The notes below the pieces were generated by a model. It had not been told where the DNA came from. It did no database searches and worked only from the letters and a program-made list of their open reading frames with translations. A stretch of 64,000 nt of DNA from Hemerocallis citrina (taxonomy: Eukaryota > Streptophyta > Magnoliopsida > Asparagales > Asphodelaceae): NCBI GenBank assembly GCA_017893485.1, contig CM030364.1, positions 203,418,827 to 203,482,826 of the forward strand, written 5' to 3'. Made by a program: the position numbers and the translations under genes. This document shows positions 1-11,819 of this stretch, piece after piece (positions within the stretch are counted from its first letter, which is position 1; each line of letters opens with the position of its first letter).

Positions 1-451
1 TTGGGTTTAAACAAACCTGCATTCTTTCATCAACATTCTTTGACCTTTTTATTTATAAGCACATTAGTTTTTCCTCCTCATCGGTTATCTTGTTCAATAT
101 TAAATCCTATGACACCAAACAATATTAAGCATAAGAACTTGCAATTGTAAATCTCCTCAATCAGTTACTTTAAAAATAGAAATTGGTTAAATCCTTTTTT
201 ATCTATAAAAAAATTCCATATAGGTTTAGTTTACATTTACGGAACTCTTATGGTAAGAAAAAATAAAATATTCTGTAGTTTTTTTAATTGGTACCTTAAC
301 TTTCTCCAGAAGATTCGATAATTGACACTCGAACAGACTCTTCATAGTCATGGGTATGCAAGTCAATTTACAATCTCCTACCTACTTAAGCCATTGCAAA
401 CCTAACTTCACAAATTGCACACCAGTCAAAATAAATAAATAAATAAATAAA
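1..451. other. AT-rich intergenic DNA, no gene seen
   Basis: No convincing reading frame or RNA gene is visible. The stretch ends in an AAAT-type tetranucleotide run at about 428-451, into which the solo LTR at 452 is inserted. Confidence 0.6.
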
Positions 452-1010
452 TGTCACGTCCCGCTTTCCAAAAGAGGATACGGAATACGGATACGTGACT
501 AAGCCCAGCGAATGATTTTCATCATCCATAAGCTGTTCAAGAATCTTTACAACATTTTACAAAAATAATCAGAGTCGGAAGCAAAAGAATCAACCAAGCA
601 TGCATATATGAATCAAAATACCAACAAGAATACTTGAAACCAAAATATTAATCTTAAATATATCCAGATCTGAATAAGTCAATATCCTGGGTCACATTGC
701 CCAAATACAAAATAAATCCAAGTAGAAGATAGAATTGTTCAAAATAAGCAACAATAATATAATAAAAGCAAAATCCAGCACTAATATCTCATCTCACCTA
801 TTTCATCTGGTACTTGTTCTCCAAAATCTGCAATTTAACAATTGCAGGAATAGGAAAAAGAAAACAAACTCCCGTCAATGCAAGTTATAGGCCGCTTGTA
901 ATGCAGGATACAAGTACATGGGGAAAATAACTAATAATATGGAATATGCATGATAACAAAATATAACAACTAACATGGTAAGATAAACAAGTACAAGTAG
1001 CATATAATAA

Positions 1011-1172
1011 GTGTCAAGTGAACAAGTATCATGTAAACAAGTATCAAGTGTCAAGTATCATGTATCAAATGTCATGTATCAAGTCTCATGTATCATGTAG
1101 TCAAATATCAAGTAAGCATGTATCATGTTCAAGTATCATGTAAGCATGTATTATGTTCAAGTATCATGTATC
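1011..1172. repeat. Degenerate short tandem repeat of TATCATGT/TATCAAGT words
   Basis: Words such as GTATCATGTA and GTATCAAGT recur roughly every 10-20 bases. The array is imperfect and lies inside the solo LTR. Confidence 0.6.
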
Positions 1173-1296
1173 AAGTCTTGTAGTGATTACTATCTTGGTA
1201 GCACTTCATGCATCCCACCTTACATGGTTGCTACAACAAACAATTTTGCTTTAGATTTTATAGTGGACCATAGAGGGCAGTGTACTCAGGGACAAG

Positions 1297-1410
1297 TAAT
1301 CCAAATCATATACCAAATTTCAAATTAACCGAATCATATACCAAATTCCAAATTAACCAAATCATATACCAAATACCAAATAATCCAAATCATATATCAA
1401 ATTCCAAATG
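1297..1410. repeat. Tandem repeat, about 29-bp unit, about 3.5 copies
   Basis: The words AATCATATACCAAAT and CAAATTAACC or CAAATAATCC alternate about four times. This is a minisatellite within the solo LTR. Confidence 0.65.
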
Positions 1411-3520
1411 TGGAAAACACGGACCCCCTTCCGAGTACACGTTTCTGAATTATCCACTATTAGATCTTTTCCTTAAACCCCGACTTGGTTATTTTATTGT
1501 TAATGTCAAACAAGCATGTAGGTGTGCAAAACATATCAAGAATAATAAGGCATGACTATGTAATAAGTTCAAGTTTCAAGATAAACATGTACGGGTGCAA
1601 GATAACACATAAAAAGATAAAATAACCAAATTTCCAGTTCAGGACAACAAAACCATACTGCAGTAAAACTAAGATTCCCGTTGCTACAAACATGCAAACC
1701 TCAATCCGTCGAAAGGTCTAGAAATAGACTCCCGGAAGAATCCAGCGAACATATATAAGTCATATAGTATTTCACAAAAACATAACTCAAAACTGATTTG
1801 AATCCAGAAAACACGTTCAGCCAGAAATCAGTAAATCGAAATCAAAGTCAGGCTAACAGCATCAAAACACCTCAAATAAATCCAGAAAAAATCTGGAATA
1901 TTCCCCTATATGTCTAGTATCAAAATATAAAGTTTCATAATTTTTTAGTAAGATTAGTTCAGTCAACAACAGAAACCATCAAGACACGATAGTTTGGCAA
2001 ATCTGGAATTCCTAACACTGCTGTACGAAAACTGTAATATCTCGCAAACCGTGAAACGAAATCCAAATCCGCCAAAGGGAGAAGAAAATATACAAAATAA
2101 GCTAACTTTCATATTTTATAAATATTTTTCATACAGGAAAAGGAACTAGGGTGAAAATATACTTCTTTGCAGAACAGCGAGTAAAATCCAGCAAGTATAG
2201 TTTTTATTCGAAAGCATGAAAAGGTATGTAAATCTTATCAAATAAATCTACCAAAATTCGGAGTAATCCTTAATCAAGTATAGAAATACTGTCCAAAACT
2301 TCAGATCAAAATAATATGTTTAGCACTATTATCAAAATAGTTTAGTCATCGAAATCATCAAGAAACGAAATCTGGAAATATAATACACCTCTGTAGTAAA
2401 ACAATCATATCTCACACATACGAAAACGAAATCGATCAAGGTCAGAAATTTTGGAAAGAAGACGGATTTCTCTAAAAATCATGTTTAATGCTAAAGTTAA
2501 GATACTGACCTTAATATGGTCTAAAATAGCAATAAAAACTGATCATCGACAAAATATAGATTTTTCTTTTAACAACAAATCAACATACAACATACAGAAC
2601 TAGTTCCAAACACAACCAAACATGTTATAGAGTCTACTAAGTGTCCAAACATCATGAAATTGGGTATATGGCATGTCCACAATAAGTATATCGCATGGAT
2701 CCAAACAACACACAAATTCTCATAATTATCTCACAAATATAATCACATCAAGAACGGTCAAAACCTAAGTTGTTTCATGTCAAATTTGTGTTGTGAGGCA
2801 ACTATGGTCAAGAGCACTACAGAGACAATACTCATCAAAAATACATCACACATGAGTTTTCTAGAACCCAGTTACACTATAAGCGGTATTTAGTACTTGT
2901 ATATGCAAAGGAACTTAATACAAATTACTTACCTTAACCGAAGACGAAAATGACTCCAAGCGAGAATAATGGGATTGGATTCCCGGCCAACAAACTTAAC
3001 GAACACACGAGCCAAAAATGAGCAAAAACCTACGAACCACTTGCAAAGCACAAACCCAATAACATAACACGAGCACACACAACCTCGATGAACACAAAAG
3101 CACACATGAGAGAGCACGAGGGGAACGACGATGACCAGAAGAGGCAGTGGCTGCCGGTGCATAGGCAGCACGACGGGAGGCCGAGGAGGGCACTGCACTT
3201 CGATGCAGCACTGCTGTCTGCGGTGAAGAGCAGGAGGGGGTCTCTGGTGTGGCCGGAGGAGTAGGTTGGGGTCAGGAGAAGACGGCAGGGAGGTCGGGGG
3301 TGAATGCACGGCCTGGCTGGCGGAGGAGCACAAGGTGGCTGGTCTGTTGTGGCGAGGAGGGATCGCGACAGGGACAGGGAGGAGGGCAGGCCGGAAGAGA
3401 GAACGGGAAGGTAGGAGTCGGGATGAGAAAGGGAGATAAGGTTGGATGGGTTCGGAAGAGGAGAAGGGAAGGAGAAGATGAGAGGACGGGGGCGACTTGG
3501 GGAAATATGCAGGATGGGTA

Positions 3521-3530
3521 AATATATACA
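3521..3530 (-). promoter_or_regulatory. TATA-like box of the solo LTR
   Basis: The minus strand reads TGTATATATT here, followed by a pyrimidine-rich stretch. It is a plausible core promoter for a minus-oriented LTR, based on motif and position only. Confidence 0.35.
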
Positions 3531-3816
3531 TAGGGTTTAGTTAGGGTTAAGTAGGTGGAGGTGAAACGGGTGTGGGTAAAGCAGATAACGGGTATGGGGG
3601 GAAAGCAGCAGGGTAATGGGTTGGTATTGGGGTTTTAGTTTATTGGGTTGCAGGTGGAGTTTGGTTAACGGGTAAGAGTGAAAATATAATGGGTATTGGG
3701 TTTTTAAAAATAAGATTTTAGGTTAACAAGGTAATGGGTTTAAAAAATTCATTAAGAAAATTATAGGGTTTTAGAATAAAATAAAAAATAAAATATACAA
3801 TTTATCATTTTATAGA

Positions 3817-3884
<68 letters not shown>

Positions 3885-3920
3885 CAATAACAATAACAAT
3901 AACAATAACAATAACAATAA
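3817..3920. repeat. Microsatellite (AAT)n followed by (AACAAT)n
   Basis: About 20 AAT repeats grade into about six AACAAT repeats, inside the solo LTR. Confidence 0.9.
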
Positions 3921-4144
3921 TAGTGTTTAAAATAACAGTAATAATATCAATAATAGAAATCAAGGTAACAATTTAAATAATAAGATTTATATAAAAATCA
4001 TAGGAAATAGTTAAAAATAAATTATTGATTAAAAATAACTTTAGTGGAAGATTCAAAAATACATTTTAATGAAAAATAATTTACAAAAATTTTAAATACA
4101 GAAAATACACGAAAAATACAATTTTGGGAAAACTGGGGGTTACA

Positions 4145-5230
4145 ATAAATAAATAGAATAAAATACCAAGATATATAAGAAGAAATACAAAAGAAGAAAC
4201 TTCACCATTGTTGATGGTGCAGCCTGCAAGAGCCTCCATCACCATTCCATTTCTTGGGTCTCTTATTTCCAGGCTTCTTCTTCCTCTTTGTTTACTTTCT
4301 CCTACTCTATCCTTTTTTAATAAAAATATATTTAGTCTCGATCATATAAGCTATATACTATAAAAAAGAGAATTTCCAAAATACCATGACATTAGAATTA
4401 AATGCCTATCTATAATCTCTATACTTTAAGATCCAACTATTCAATTTTTTGTGTTTAAGTTTAAGATCAATCAGTAACGATAGTACAATAGAAAGATCAA
4501 TCAGTAACGATAGTACAATAGAAAGATCAATCAGTAACGATAGTACAATAGAAAGATCAATCAGTAACGATACACTTTAAGATCCAACTATTCAAATTAT
4601 CACATACCATTGGCACAAAATTTGACAACTTAAATATTTACCTATTCTTTGAAATACATTTGTCATCTCTGATTACATAATTAAGCATCTTTGATTACAT
4701 AATTAAGCACGAATTGTATTGGTTGATTCTTATGAAATAACTATCATATGTTTGAATGCTCTGAAATGCTGATAAGAATGTTGGTATCTCTATTACCCGA
4801 AATATATTAGAATGGTTAGCATTCACCATATAGAGTTTTTTTAGCATCCTTTATGCAGCATGCGGAAGGAACATCCAAAGAATAGTTAAGCCCGCAAATT
4901 ATCCAAAAAATGTGTCCTAATATTGACAACAAACTGTTTGGGATTTTTTTTTTTTGGATAGGTGAAATCATGAAAACACCAAAGCCAAAATTGATCTGTA
5001 AATATGTATTTAAGGTATGCGCAAAGACGTGTTTATGTTTTAATAGTGATAAGGGCTCAACTGTGCTAAAAACTTTAGTAAGTTCTACTCAAGTTAATTG
5101 GAAACAGAGACTAACAGAGACTTACAGTTTATAGGAAATGTACACTAATATGCATGGAATTAAGCGAAGACTGCAATTAATTTTTATGAAAATAAAGATC
5201 AGACCTAAAATTATTTGTTTTCTGGGGAAC
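4145..5230. other. AT-rich intergenic DNA with a dispersed repeat
   Basis: No gene is supported. The stretch at about 4371-4470 (AATTTCCAAAATACCATG...) recurs at about 22931 and 23475, so it is a dispersed non-coding repeat. A short frame at 4910-5134 resembles nothing I know and is probably random. Confidence 0.55.
4463..4572. repeat. 30-bp minisatellite, about 3.6 copies
   Basis: The unit starting AAGATCAATCAGTAACGATA is repeated almost perfectly with a 30-bp period. The same unit appears once, untandemised, near 23028, so amplification seems to have occurred locally here. Confidence 0.9.
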
Positions 5231-5887
5231 TGATATGGGTAAAAATAGAGCTAAATCGGGACCGCTCAAATCGGGCATGGATCTTAAAGCTCCCAGGGGT
5301 AAAACAGTAATTTCAGTAGACACAGGCTCGACAAGATAAGCTGGGCCATTCTCAAGCCCGGCAAACTGATCCAGTCTGCAATAGGGACTGTTACAACAGC
5401 CCTACCACAAAGGAGTCCAGATTCGTCGAACCCAGTTGAAATCCCCATATTCTAGGGTGCAACTGATTATATCCATCCATACACAAGGGAGGATCAGAAA
5501 ACTCTATGTCTCCATCAAGAGAAGAGTCCAGTCCCGATCCCTTCACAAGGGTGGCATAACTGACTCTATCCTATCACCGGGAAGTAGAGATTCATCCTCA
5601 TCTCGAAACTGATTCCTAAGGCAACCATATAAACCCTCTCCTCCTACCGTTGCAATGTAATCAATCTTTCTATACCAAAAGCTCTTTCATAATCATTCAG
5701 ATTACTGACAAGAGCGTTGGAGGGTGCATCGCCGGAATCAACCCCTGTGTCTTGCACTTTTTGTAGGTCACGACAGCAGCGGGAAACCAGTCAAACGCCG
5801 GTGAAGGTATTCAGGTTTGACTCATTCGATTTTCTACGAACTCACAAATTCTATCTGTTTGCTCCCACACCGAAAACAGCAGCAACA
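5231..5887 (+). repeat. 5' LTR of the gag-protease Tat element
   Basis: Direct repeat of 11820-12476, with TG...CA ends and the same length (657 bp). A TATAAA box lies at 5628-5633. Confidence 0.9.
5628..5633 (+). promoter_or_regulatory. TATA box of the 5' LTR
   Basis: TATAAA in the context CCATATAAACCCTCTC, conserved in the 3' LTR copy at 12217-12222. Confidence 0.6.
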
Positions 5888-5890
5888 GAT

Positions 5891-5908
5891 TGGCACCGTC
5901 TGTGGGAA
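5891..5908 (+). promoter_or_regulatory. Primer binding site (TGGCACCGTCTGTGGGAA)
   Basis: It lies 3 bp inside the 5' LTR and begins TGG, as complements of tRNA CCA ends do. The same string sits next to the 5' LTR of the Tat element near 62.37 kb. I do not assign the tRNA. Confidence 0.75.
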
Positions 5909-5957
5909 CATTGAATATCAATCTAGCCTTCTTCCACCGGTTAAAACCATCTCCAGC

Positions 5958-7803
5958 CATGCCTCCGAGGAAAGTAAGATCTACGGCCTACAACTGTAGA
6001 GCAACTCCCGTACCTCCTCCACCACCACCGGAGGCTTCCCTCCAACCCACCCAACCAGTCCAGTAACAAGGACAACTTCCTCCTTAACTTGTCTAGCTGC
6101 TACAGCAGGGGCAGCCTTCTCTTCAAAATCTTCAACCCTAGCAGGCTCAACCCGATCCTCAAAATACTGGCGTAGGGACCTCTCGTCCTAATCCCCAAAA
6201 GCAACCTCTCCATCGTGATCATGTCTCGGTACACAACCCTTCCACCGACTCCATGGCATCCCGTAACCCTAAAGCGTCGGGAGATCTCCGCAACATCATC
6301 ATCACCCGGCAGAGCGAGGGAGATCTTCGCCATCGCTTAGATGAGAGGCGGGCCCGTGAAGGGGCTCCCGTCCAGAACATCCAAGGGCTCGGTCTCCCCT
6401 CCAACCGAGGACTGGAAGATCCCCTCCCTCGAGGAGGCGAAAAGAGTCCCCTCAACGTCAACGGCGGAGAACTCATTCTCCAGTAAGCTGAGCCACACAT
6501 AGAGACCGCTAAGCTGGAGAGGCACCAGTCACAAGGGCAGAGTTTCATGACTTCCAAGGGACAGTCTTGCGGGCCCTCAATGTCGCCCCAAATAACGACC
6601 AGAGGCCACCTACTCCTGAGCCAGCTAGGAGCCACCACCGTCGGTCCCCTAGTCCTCGGGGGGCTCCAAGCCACCGTCATCGCACTCCCAATCCTCACCA
6701 GTCTCCAAGCTACCATCACCGTAGCCCCCGTCCCCCTTCATACGAAAGATGAGTCCTGGGGCTCGGCGAGATACGATCGAAAGGAGGTTGTCGTATACCA
6801 TCGTCTCCACGAGATGGAGAGGCCCCTCAGCCGGCTCGATAGGGACGAGGAACAAAAGGGGAGGAACCTCCGTCCAAGCAGGCCTCCATTCTCCCGTGCC
6901 ATCATGGAGGCCCCTGCCCCAACAAATTGCAAACCGCCACAGTTCGAGTCATACACGGGGGAGTCAGACCCCGTAGATCACATAGAGAGTTTCAAAACTC
7001 TCATGATGATCCATCAGGCCTCTGATGCCCTCCTCTACAAGACCTTCCCGGCTACTCTCAAAGGTCCTTCCTGAGAGTGGTACTCCCGACTCACCCCGTC
7101 CTCTATCTTCTCTTTCGACCAGTTTGAAACCCTCTTTATAACTCTTTTTGTGAGTAGCCGCCGCTCTGAAAAGACGAGTATCTCGCTACTCTTCCTCAGT
7201 CAGAAGAAGGACGAGAAGCTGAGAGACTATGTCAAGCGGTTTATTGCGGAGGCCAAGTCCATCGCCTCCCTCGATCTGTCGGTTGCTTCAGTCGCCTTCC
7301 AATCCAATATCCTCAACTCCGACCTCAGGGCATCCTTAGCTAAGAAGCCCCCTCGGGACTTCTCAGAGCTCCTCCTCCGGAGCGAGAAGTACATCCGAGC
7401 GGAGGAAGCTATCCACCGCCCCACCTTTGAAGGGTCGTCTTCCGGGAGCAAGCGAAAGACCGCAGAGGATGAAGGAGCTAAGAAGCTCCAGAAGGACAAC
7501 GGAGGCCAGCGCCGCCCTCCTCCCCGGTTTGAGAGGTTCACTCCTCTCAATGCCAACGTCTCGGCTATCTTGATGGAGGTCGAGAAAGAAGGATTTCTCC
7601 CTCCTCCTAAGATGAACACTCTCGGGAAAAAGAGGGACAGGGAGAAGTGGTGCCGCTACCACCGAGACCACAGCCACGACACGAACGATTGTCGGACCTT
7701 GAAAGACGAAATCGAGGCCCTCATTCAGAGAGGGCAGCTCGCTAGATTCGTGAGGAAGGACCGTGCCGATCCTCCTCCGCCCCCAAGGGGGGCTAACATG
7801 TGA
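5958..7803 (+). pseudogene. gag: gag, degenerate (Tat-type capsid polyprotein)
   Basis: This encodes the structural polyprotein that would form virus-like particles in the cytoplasm. A likely start is the ATG at 5958 (MPPRKVRSTA), but that frame stops after 35 codons and several stops and frame changes follow. From about 6790 one frame aligns well by eye with the gag of the element at 60.9-61.9 kb (shared FKTLMMIH, LTPSSI.SFDQ, ASLAKKPP and EKYIRAEEA). It runs to 7800 with an in-frame TGA at 7072. Near the C-terminus is the CRYHRDHSHDTNDC cluster, the knuckle-like Cys/His motif of Tat gag, followed by LKDEIEALIQRGQL. A second in-frame stop at 7801 separates gag from the protease in the same frame. 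A short RS/PR-rich stretch in another frame (6567-6752) probably belongs to the original N-terminal region, implying a frameshift near 6.76 kb. Confidence 0.85.
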
Positions 7804-8628
7804 CCCGAACGGCATGAGGAGACCCCGAACTATGAACAGGAGTGCATCCTGCACCTCATCCACGGAAGCCCTATGGGAAGAAATTCCAACTCCTCCCAAA
7901 AAGCCTTCATCCGGGAGGTGAACTCCGCACAAGGTCATCCCCCTCCCAAGGGCCTCAGAGTCCCTGTCGCTTTTTCATATGAAGACCTGGAGGGTGTCCA
8001 AACCCCCCACTACTACGCGTTGGTTATCAGCCTCCACATGGCCAACTTTAAGGTGCAGAGGGTCCTAGTGGATAACGGCAGTTCAGTCAACATCCTTTTT
8101 CTGGAGGCCTTCCAAGGGCTCTAGTTATCAAGGGACCGACTGAAGCCCATCGGCTACACTCTCCATGGGTTCACGGGAGTTCCAGTAATGATCGAGGGTG
8201 TCATAACTCTCGACGTAACTGCTGGCAAAGCTCCTACTACCCGAACCAAGCCGATGGATTTCATGGTGGTTAATGTCAAAGCCGCCTATAACGTCATCCT
8301 AGGTCGACCAGGCTTATCAGCTCTACAAGCCGTCCCCTTGGCTTATCATTTGAAGATGAAGTTCCCCACCACGGCAGGCATGGAAGAAGTGAGAGGAAGC
8401 CAAGAAGCAGCCCGCAAATGCTATATGACCTCGATTGGAGGACCCGTCCTCTCTCTCAAAACCCTTGAGATTCCCCAGGGGAGCACCCAACCTATATCAG
8501 AGCCGGTCGACGATTTGGAGGAGATGGTCTTCTCAGAGAAAGATTCGACCCGCAAGTCCTTGGTCAGCAAGGCCCTCCCCTCTGCCATTTTCTCCGACCT
8601 GCAACTTCTCCAAGAGCGTGCTCCTTAG
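7804..8628 (+). pseudogene. Aspartic protease region (Tat-type), terminal part of a truncated polyprotein
   Basis: The polyprotein frame continues from gag. The active-site motif is VLVDNGSSVNILF at about 8065-8103, the DNGSS variant typical of Tat proteases. A TAG at 8122-8124 interrupts the frame shortly after. The rest (MDFMVVNVKAAYNVILGRPG and downstream) matches the protease of the element at 59.9-60.6 kb. The frame ends at 8628 where the relative continues towards RT, so pol has been lost entirely. No frame in the following 3.2 kb resembles RT or integrase. It would have processed gag if active, and it now carries in-frame stops. Confidence 0.85.
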
Positions 8629-8844
8629 TTCTCCTTAAAGCATGTTAACTTCTTTTTTTTTTATCAAATGTAATAAAGGCTCGCATCTCTGTGGCAGCCA
8701 CCTAGTTTTTCTTTCAATAAAACTCAGTTTGCCTTTCTCAAAGATCATTCCATTACCCTCAAACATTTCCACTCAAGTCTCGAATCAGTTACAACAAGCT
8801 AGTTCGGAGTCCAAGCTCCAACAACTGGCGAATACCCAAACAAC

Positions 8845-9311
8845 AAGTTCGGAGTCTAACACTTGGTTCGATTCCGCTTCAACTACTCGCTTACAAGCGA
8901 GAACGAAGTGGTTCACCATTCGGTACTACTCCCACAACTATTGATTCTCTTTGAAAATGAAAAGTTCGGAGTCCAACACTTGGTTCGATTCCGCTTCAAC
9001 TACTCGCTTACAAGCAAGTACGAAGTGGTTTACCATTCGGAACTGCTCCCACAACTGTTGATTCTCTCTTAAAACGACAAGTTCGGAGTCCAACACTTGG
9101 TTTGATTCCGCTTTAACTACTCGCTTACAAGCGAGTACGAAGTGGTTCACCATTCGGAACTGCTCCCACAACTGTTGATTCTCTCTTAAAATGACAAGTT
9201 CGGAGTCCAACACTTGGTTCGATTCTGCTTTAACTACTCGCTTACAAGCGAGTACGAAGTGGTTCACCATTCGGAACTGCTCCCATAACTATTGATTCTC
9301 TCTTAAACAAC
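8845..9311 (+). repeat. 117-bp tandem repeat, four copies, with an internal palindrome
   Basis: Units start AAGTTCGGAGTC at 8845, 8962, 9079 and 9196, with a fifth diverged start near 9312. Each contains CTCGCTTACAAGCGAG or a near match, an inverted repeat able to form a short hairpin. Related but degenerate AAGTTCGG words continue to about 9.9 kb. Confidence 0.9.
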
Positions 9312-10787
9312 TGGTTCGGAGTTCACAATCATGGCTTGAAATCGCCCTCACAACTTGCAAGTATGTGGGTTCAGGGCTCGACACAACCATTCGAGCTACT
9401 CCAGAAACTAGTTGATTCCAACAAGCAGGTTCGAACACTAGCTCTTTTCCAGGGCCATCCCCAAGGCCTGACTTACCTTTGTAGCTGCTCGTGCAGCTCG
9501 ACAATCCTCATCAGTGAGCTCTGTGCTCAATTCCTCTCCCGAGCCAAACCAGCAACTTCTTCACTCCATGTGAGGGTGTTGGAGACCAGCTCATCCTGGA
9601 GCCTCTCCCGCAACAAGTTCGGCTTCAAACATCTAATATGATACCCAACTCACTCATCGAGTTGCCTCTACAAGCGTGTTGGGCTCAAACAGCAAGTTTG
9701 GAGGTCAACTCCATCCGAAAGTTGCTTCTACAAGCCTACCGGATCCAAACGGTAGGTTGGTACCAACCCCCTCCTCGGGTCACCCTTACAAGCCTGTCGG
9801 GTCCAAACGGCAAGTTCGGCACTAACCCCCTCTTCGGGTCGCTTCTACAAACTTGTCGAACTTAAACGACAAGTTCGACGCCTAACTGTCTCCGGGAGCC
9901 TGGTGAAGCTTTTCGCTCCACTCGCCTCTCGAGCGGCCTTCTTCTCAGCAAGTTCGGAGCTAAAACTCTCCCTTAGAGTTGCTCCTCAAACTTGTCTCCC
10001 TAACGGCTCTCTCCTAGAGCCAAGCTCTTTGCTCCGCTCGCTCCCAGAGCAGACATTTTCTCAATGAGTTCGGAGCTAAAACTCTTCCCTAGAGTTGCTC
10101 CTCACACCTGCCTCCAAATCCATGTTCGATCACAATCAACGGATCAGATTCGCCCAAGAACAAAACAACAAAAAACAAAAGAAGAGAAAGAAAAGGGAAT
10201 TAGGGATTAACGGGTCCGGTCTAAAGCCGTTTGGACCCAAACCTGAACCACTGGTCTCCCCTGTCCTACTCTTCTTCTTCTCGTACTCCAGTGCCGAACA
10301 CCTCCATCGCCGAGCTTTTGGCCTCACCATCACATTCGCCGAACTTAAAGTCTCTGCCACTTGACTCCGAGCTCGAGCTCCCCTCCTTCGCATGCTCTGA
10401 GCTCACCTTCCTCGTCATCACCTTTGCGAGATCTCCTTGCTCGCCGACTCCGAACTCTGCTATTAAGCTCTTCGCTATCGCCGAAGCTCCATGCCGCCAT
10501 ACACCGGAGAGCTCCACCAAGGCTCCCTCACCTCCAGCCGAGCTACGAGCCCCACGTTGTAATCGAGCTCCCTCCTCCAACTCGACACCAAGCTCCTCTC
10601 GCCACACGGGATATTCGGCAGATAGGAGATGAGGGACGGAGACAAGAACCGAAAGTTGAAGATGACGCTCGGAGAAGTCGAAAACCGAAGGAGGAAGACG
10701 AAGCAAAAAAAAGGGTCAGGTTGACCGGTCAACGCTGACGCGGCGACGCACCCACGCCCACAACGCCAGAAGCCTGCATCTCTAAGT

Positions 10788-10922
10788 GCCCACGTGGTGT
10801 GGACCCCACCTGCATAGGGGCCGATTGAGCTAGCCCACGTGGTGTGGACCCCACCTGCATAGGGGCCGATTGAGCTAGCCCACGTGGTGTGGACCCCACC
10901 TGCATAGGGGCCGATTGAGCCA
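10788..10922 (+). repeat. 45-bp tandem repeat, three copies
   Basis: The unit GCCCACGTGGTGTGGACCCC... starts at 10788, 10833 and 10878, with a diverged further start at 10923. Copies contain the palindrome CCCACGTGG (a G-box core CACGTG). It lies in the 3' region of the retrotransposon. Confidence 0.9.
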
Positions 10923-11819
10923 GCCCACATGACGCGCCCCCTGCTGCTTCTCTGAATGCCCATGTCAGAGTGGGCCCCGGCCGCTGTTGACCCTCCACTC
11001 GCGGATGCCACGTGGCGTTGGGTCCCGCTCCACCTACCCCTTGCAAATCGGGTACTACGTGAAACGAGGAGAGCGACTGCTTCGAGCACTTTTCGGCTGT
11101 CTGATTGCTTTAAAATTCGTGCCCATCAAGATGGATGATCCAGATTTAAAAAAAGGGTGGGCTACCCGGTTTCAAACCGGGTATACCCAAAACCGGGTAT
11201 AGTGGTTACTTTGGCTTTTTGTGACCCATGGATCTCTCCAAAAAGCGTGCTTCTCTCAATCAACGATCCAGATTAATTCAGGTATTATTTATTATTTAAA
11301 CTTATTTTCTTATTAATAAATTCTAGAAAAATGATTAAAAAATCTGAATAATAATATTAAATTCTGGAAATTTATTTACAAATTCTGAAAAATAATTAAA
11401 AATTCAGAATACTATTTTTAAATCCTGAAAAAATAATTATTATTTTAGAATAATTATTTTAAAATTCCAGAAAATAATATTAAATTCGGATTAATTAATT
11501 AAAAAATCTGGAAAATATTTTTAATTCTGAAAAAAATAATTAAAAATTCAGAATATTATTTTAAATTCTGAAAATAATTATTACTTCAGAAAAATTATTT
11601 TGAAATTTCCAAAAATTCAGAAAAATTTGGAAAAATCACTAAAAATCCAGCAAATTCTAAAAATAATTTTGGGCATTTTGCAAGCTCAGAATAACACCGT
11701 TACACCCCGAGCAAGATCTAAACTCTCCCGAGAACTCTGATAAACTCTATAAACCATTGAAAACGGGCGAACTACTCCTCAAATGCTATAAAATTCAGTC
11801 TTCAGGAGTGGGGAGCTCG

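Larger units (their letters stand above)
452..4144 (-). mobile_element. Solo LTR, Ty3/gypsy chromovirus-like (about 3.7 kb)
   Basis: The segment begins TGTCACGTCCC and ends GGGGGTTACA, which is the TG...CA boundary style of long chromovirus LTRs (read on the minus strand it starts TGTAACCCCC). The five bases on each side are identical (ATAAA at 447-451 and 4145-4149), as expected for a 5-bp target site duplication, although the flank is a simple tetranucleotide repeat so the match is weaker evidence than usual. No gag, pol, primer binding site or polypurine tract lies inside, so I call it a solo LTR left after LTR-LTR recombination. Minus orientation is chosen because a TATA-like box on that strand (3521-3530) sits at a plausible U3/R position. 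A minus-strand Ser/Pro-rich ORF at 2929-3531 is probably non-coding LTR sequence. An unrelated non-autonomous element is possible. Confidence 0.65.
8629..11819 (+). other. Repeat-rich 3' untranslated region of the gag-protease Tat element
   Basis: This lies between the last polyprotein stop and the 3' LTR. It contains 117-bp and 45-bp tandem repeats, C/T-rich sequence with fortuitous Ser/Pro-rich frames at 10.2-10.7 kb, and an AT-rich block at 11.28-11.69 kb dominated by AAATTCTGAAAATAATTA words. It ends in a purine-rich tract, AGGAGTGGGGAG (about 11804-11815), just before the 3' LTR, which is the likely polypurine tract. Confidence 0.7.

Noticed and set aside
2929..3531. 200-codon minus-strand ORF rich in Ser and Pro
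   Set aside because: It lies within a solo LTR around the inferred TATA box, has no recognisable domain, and its composition follows the C-rich strand bias.
10231..11138. Several overlapping ORFs on both strands
   Set aside because: They are Ser/Pro-rich or repeat-derived (45-bp units), conflict with each other, and sit in the 3' region of a retrotransposon.
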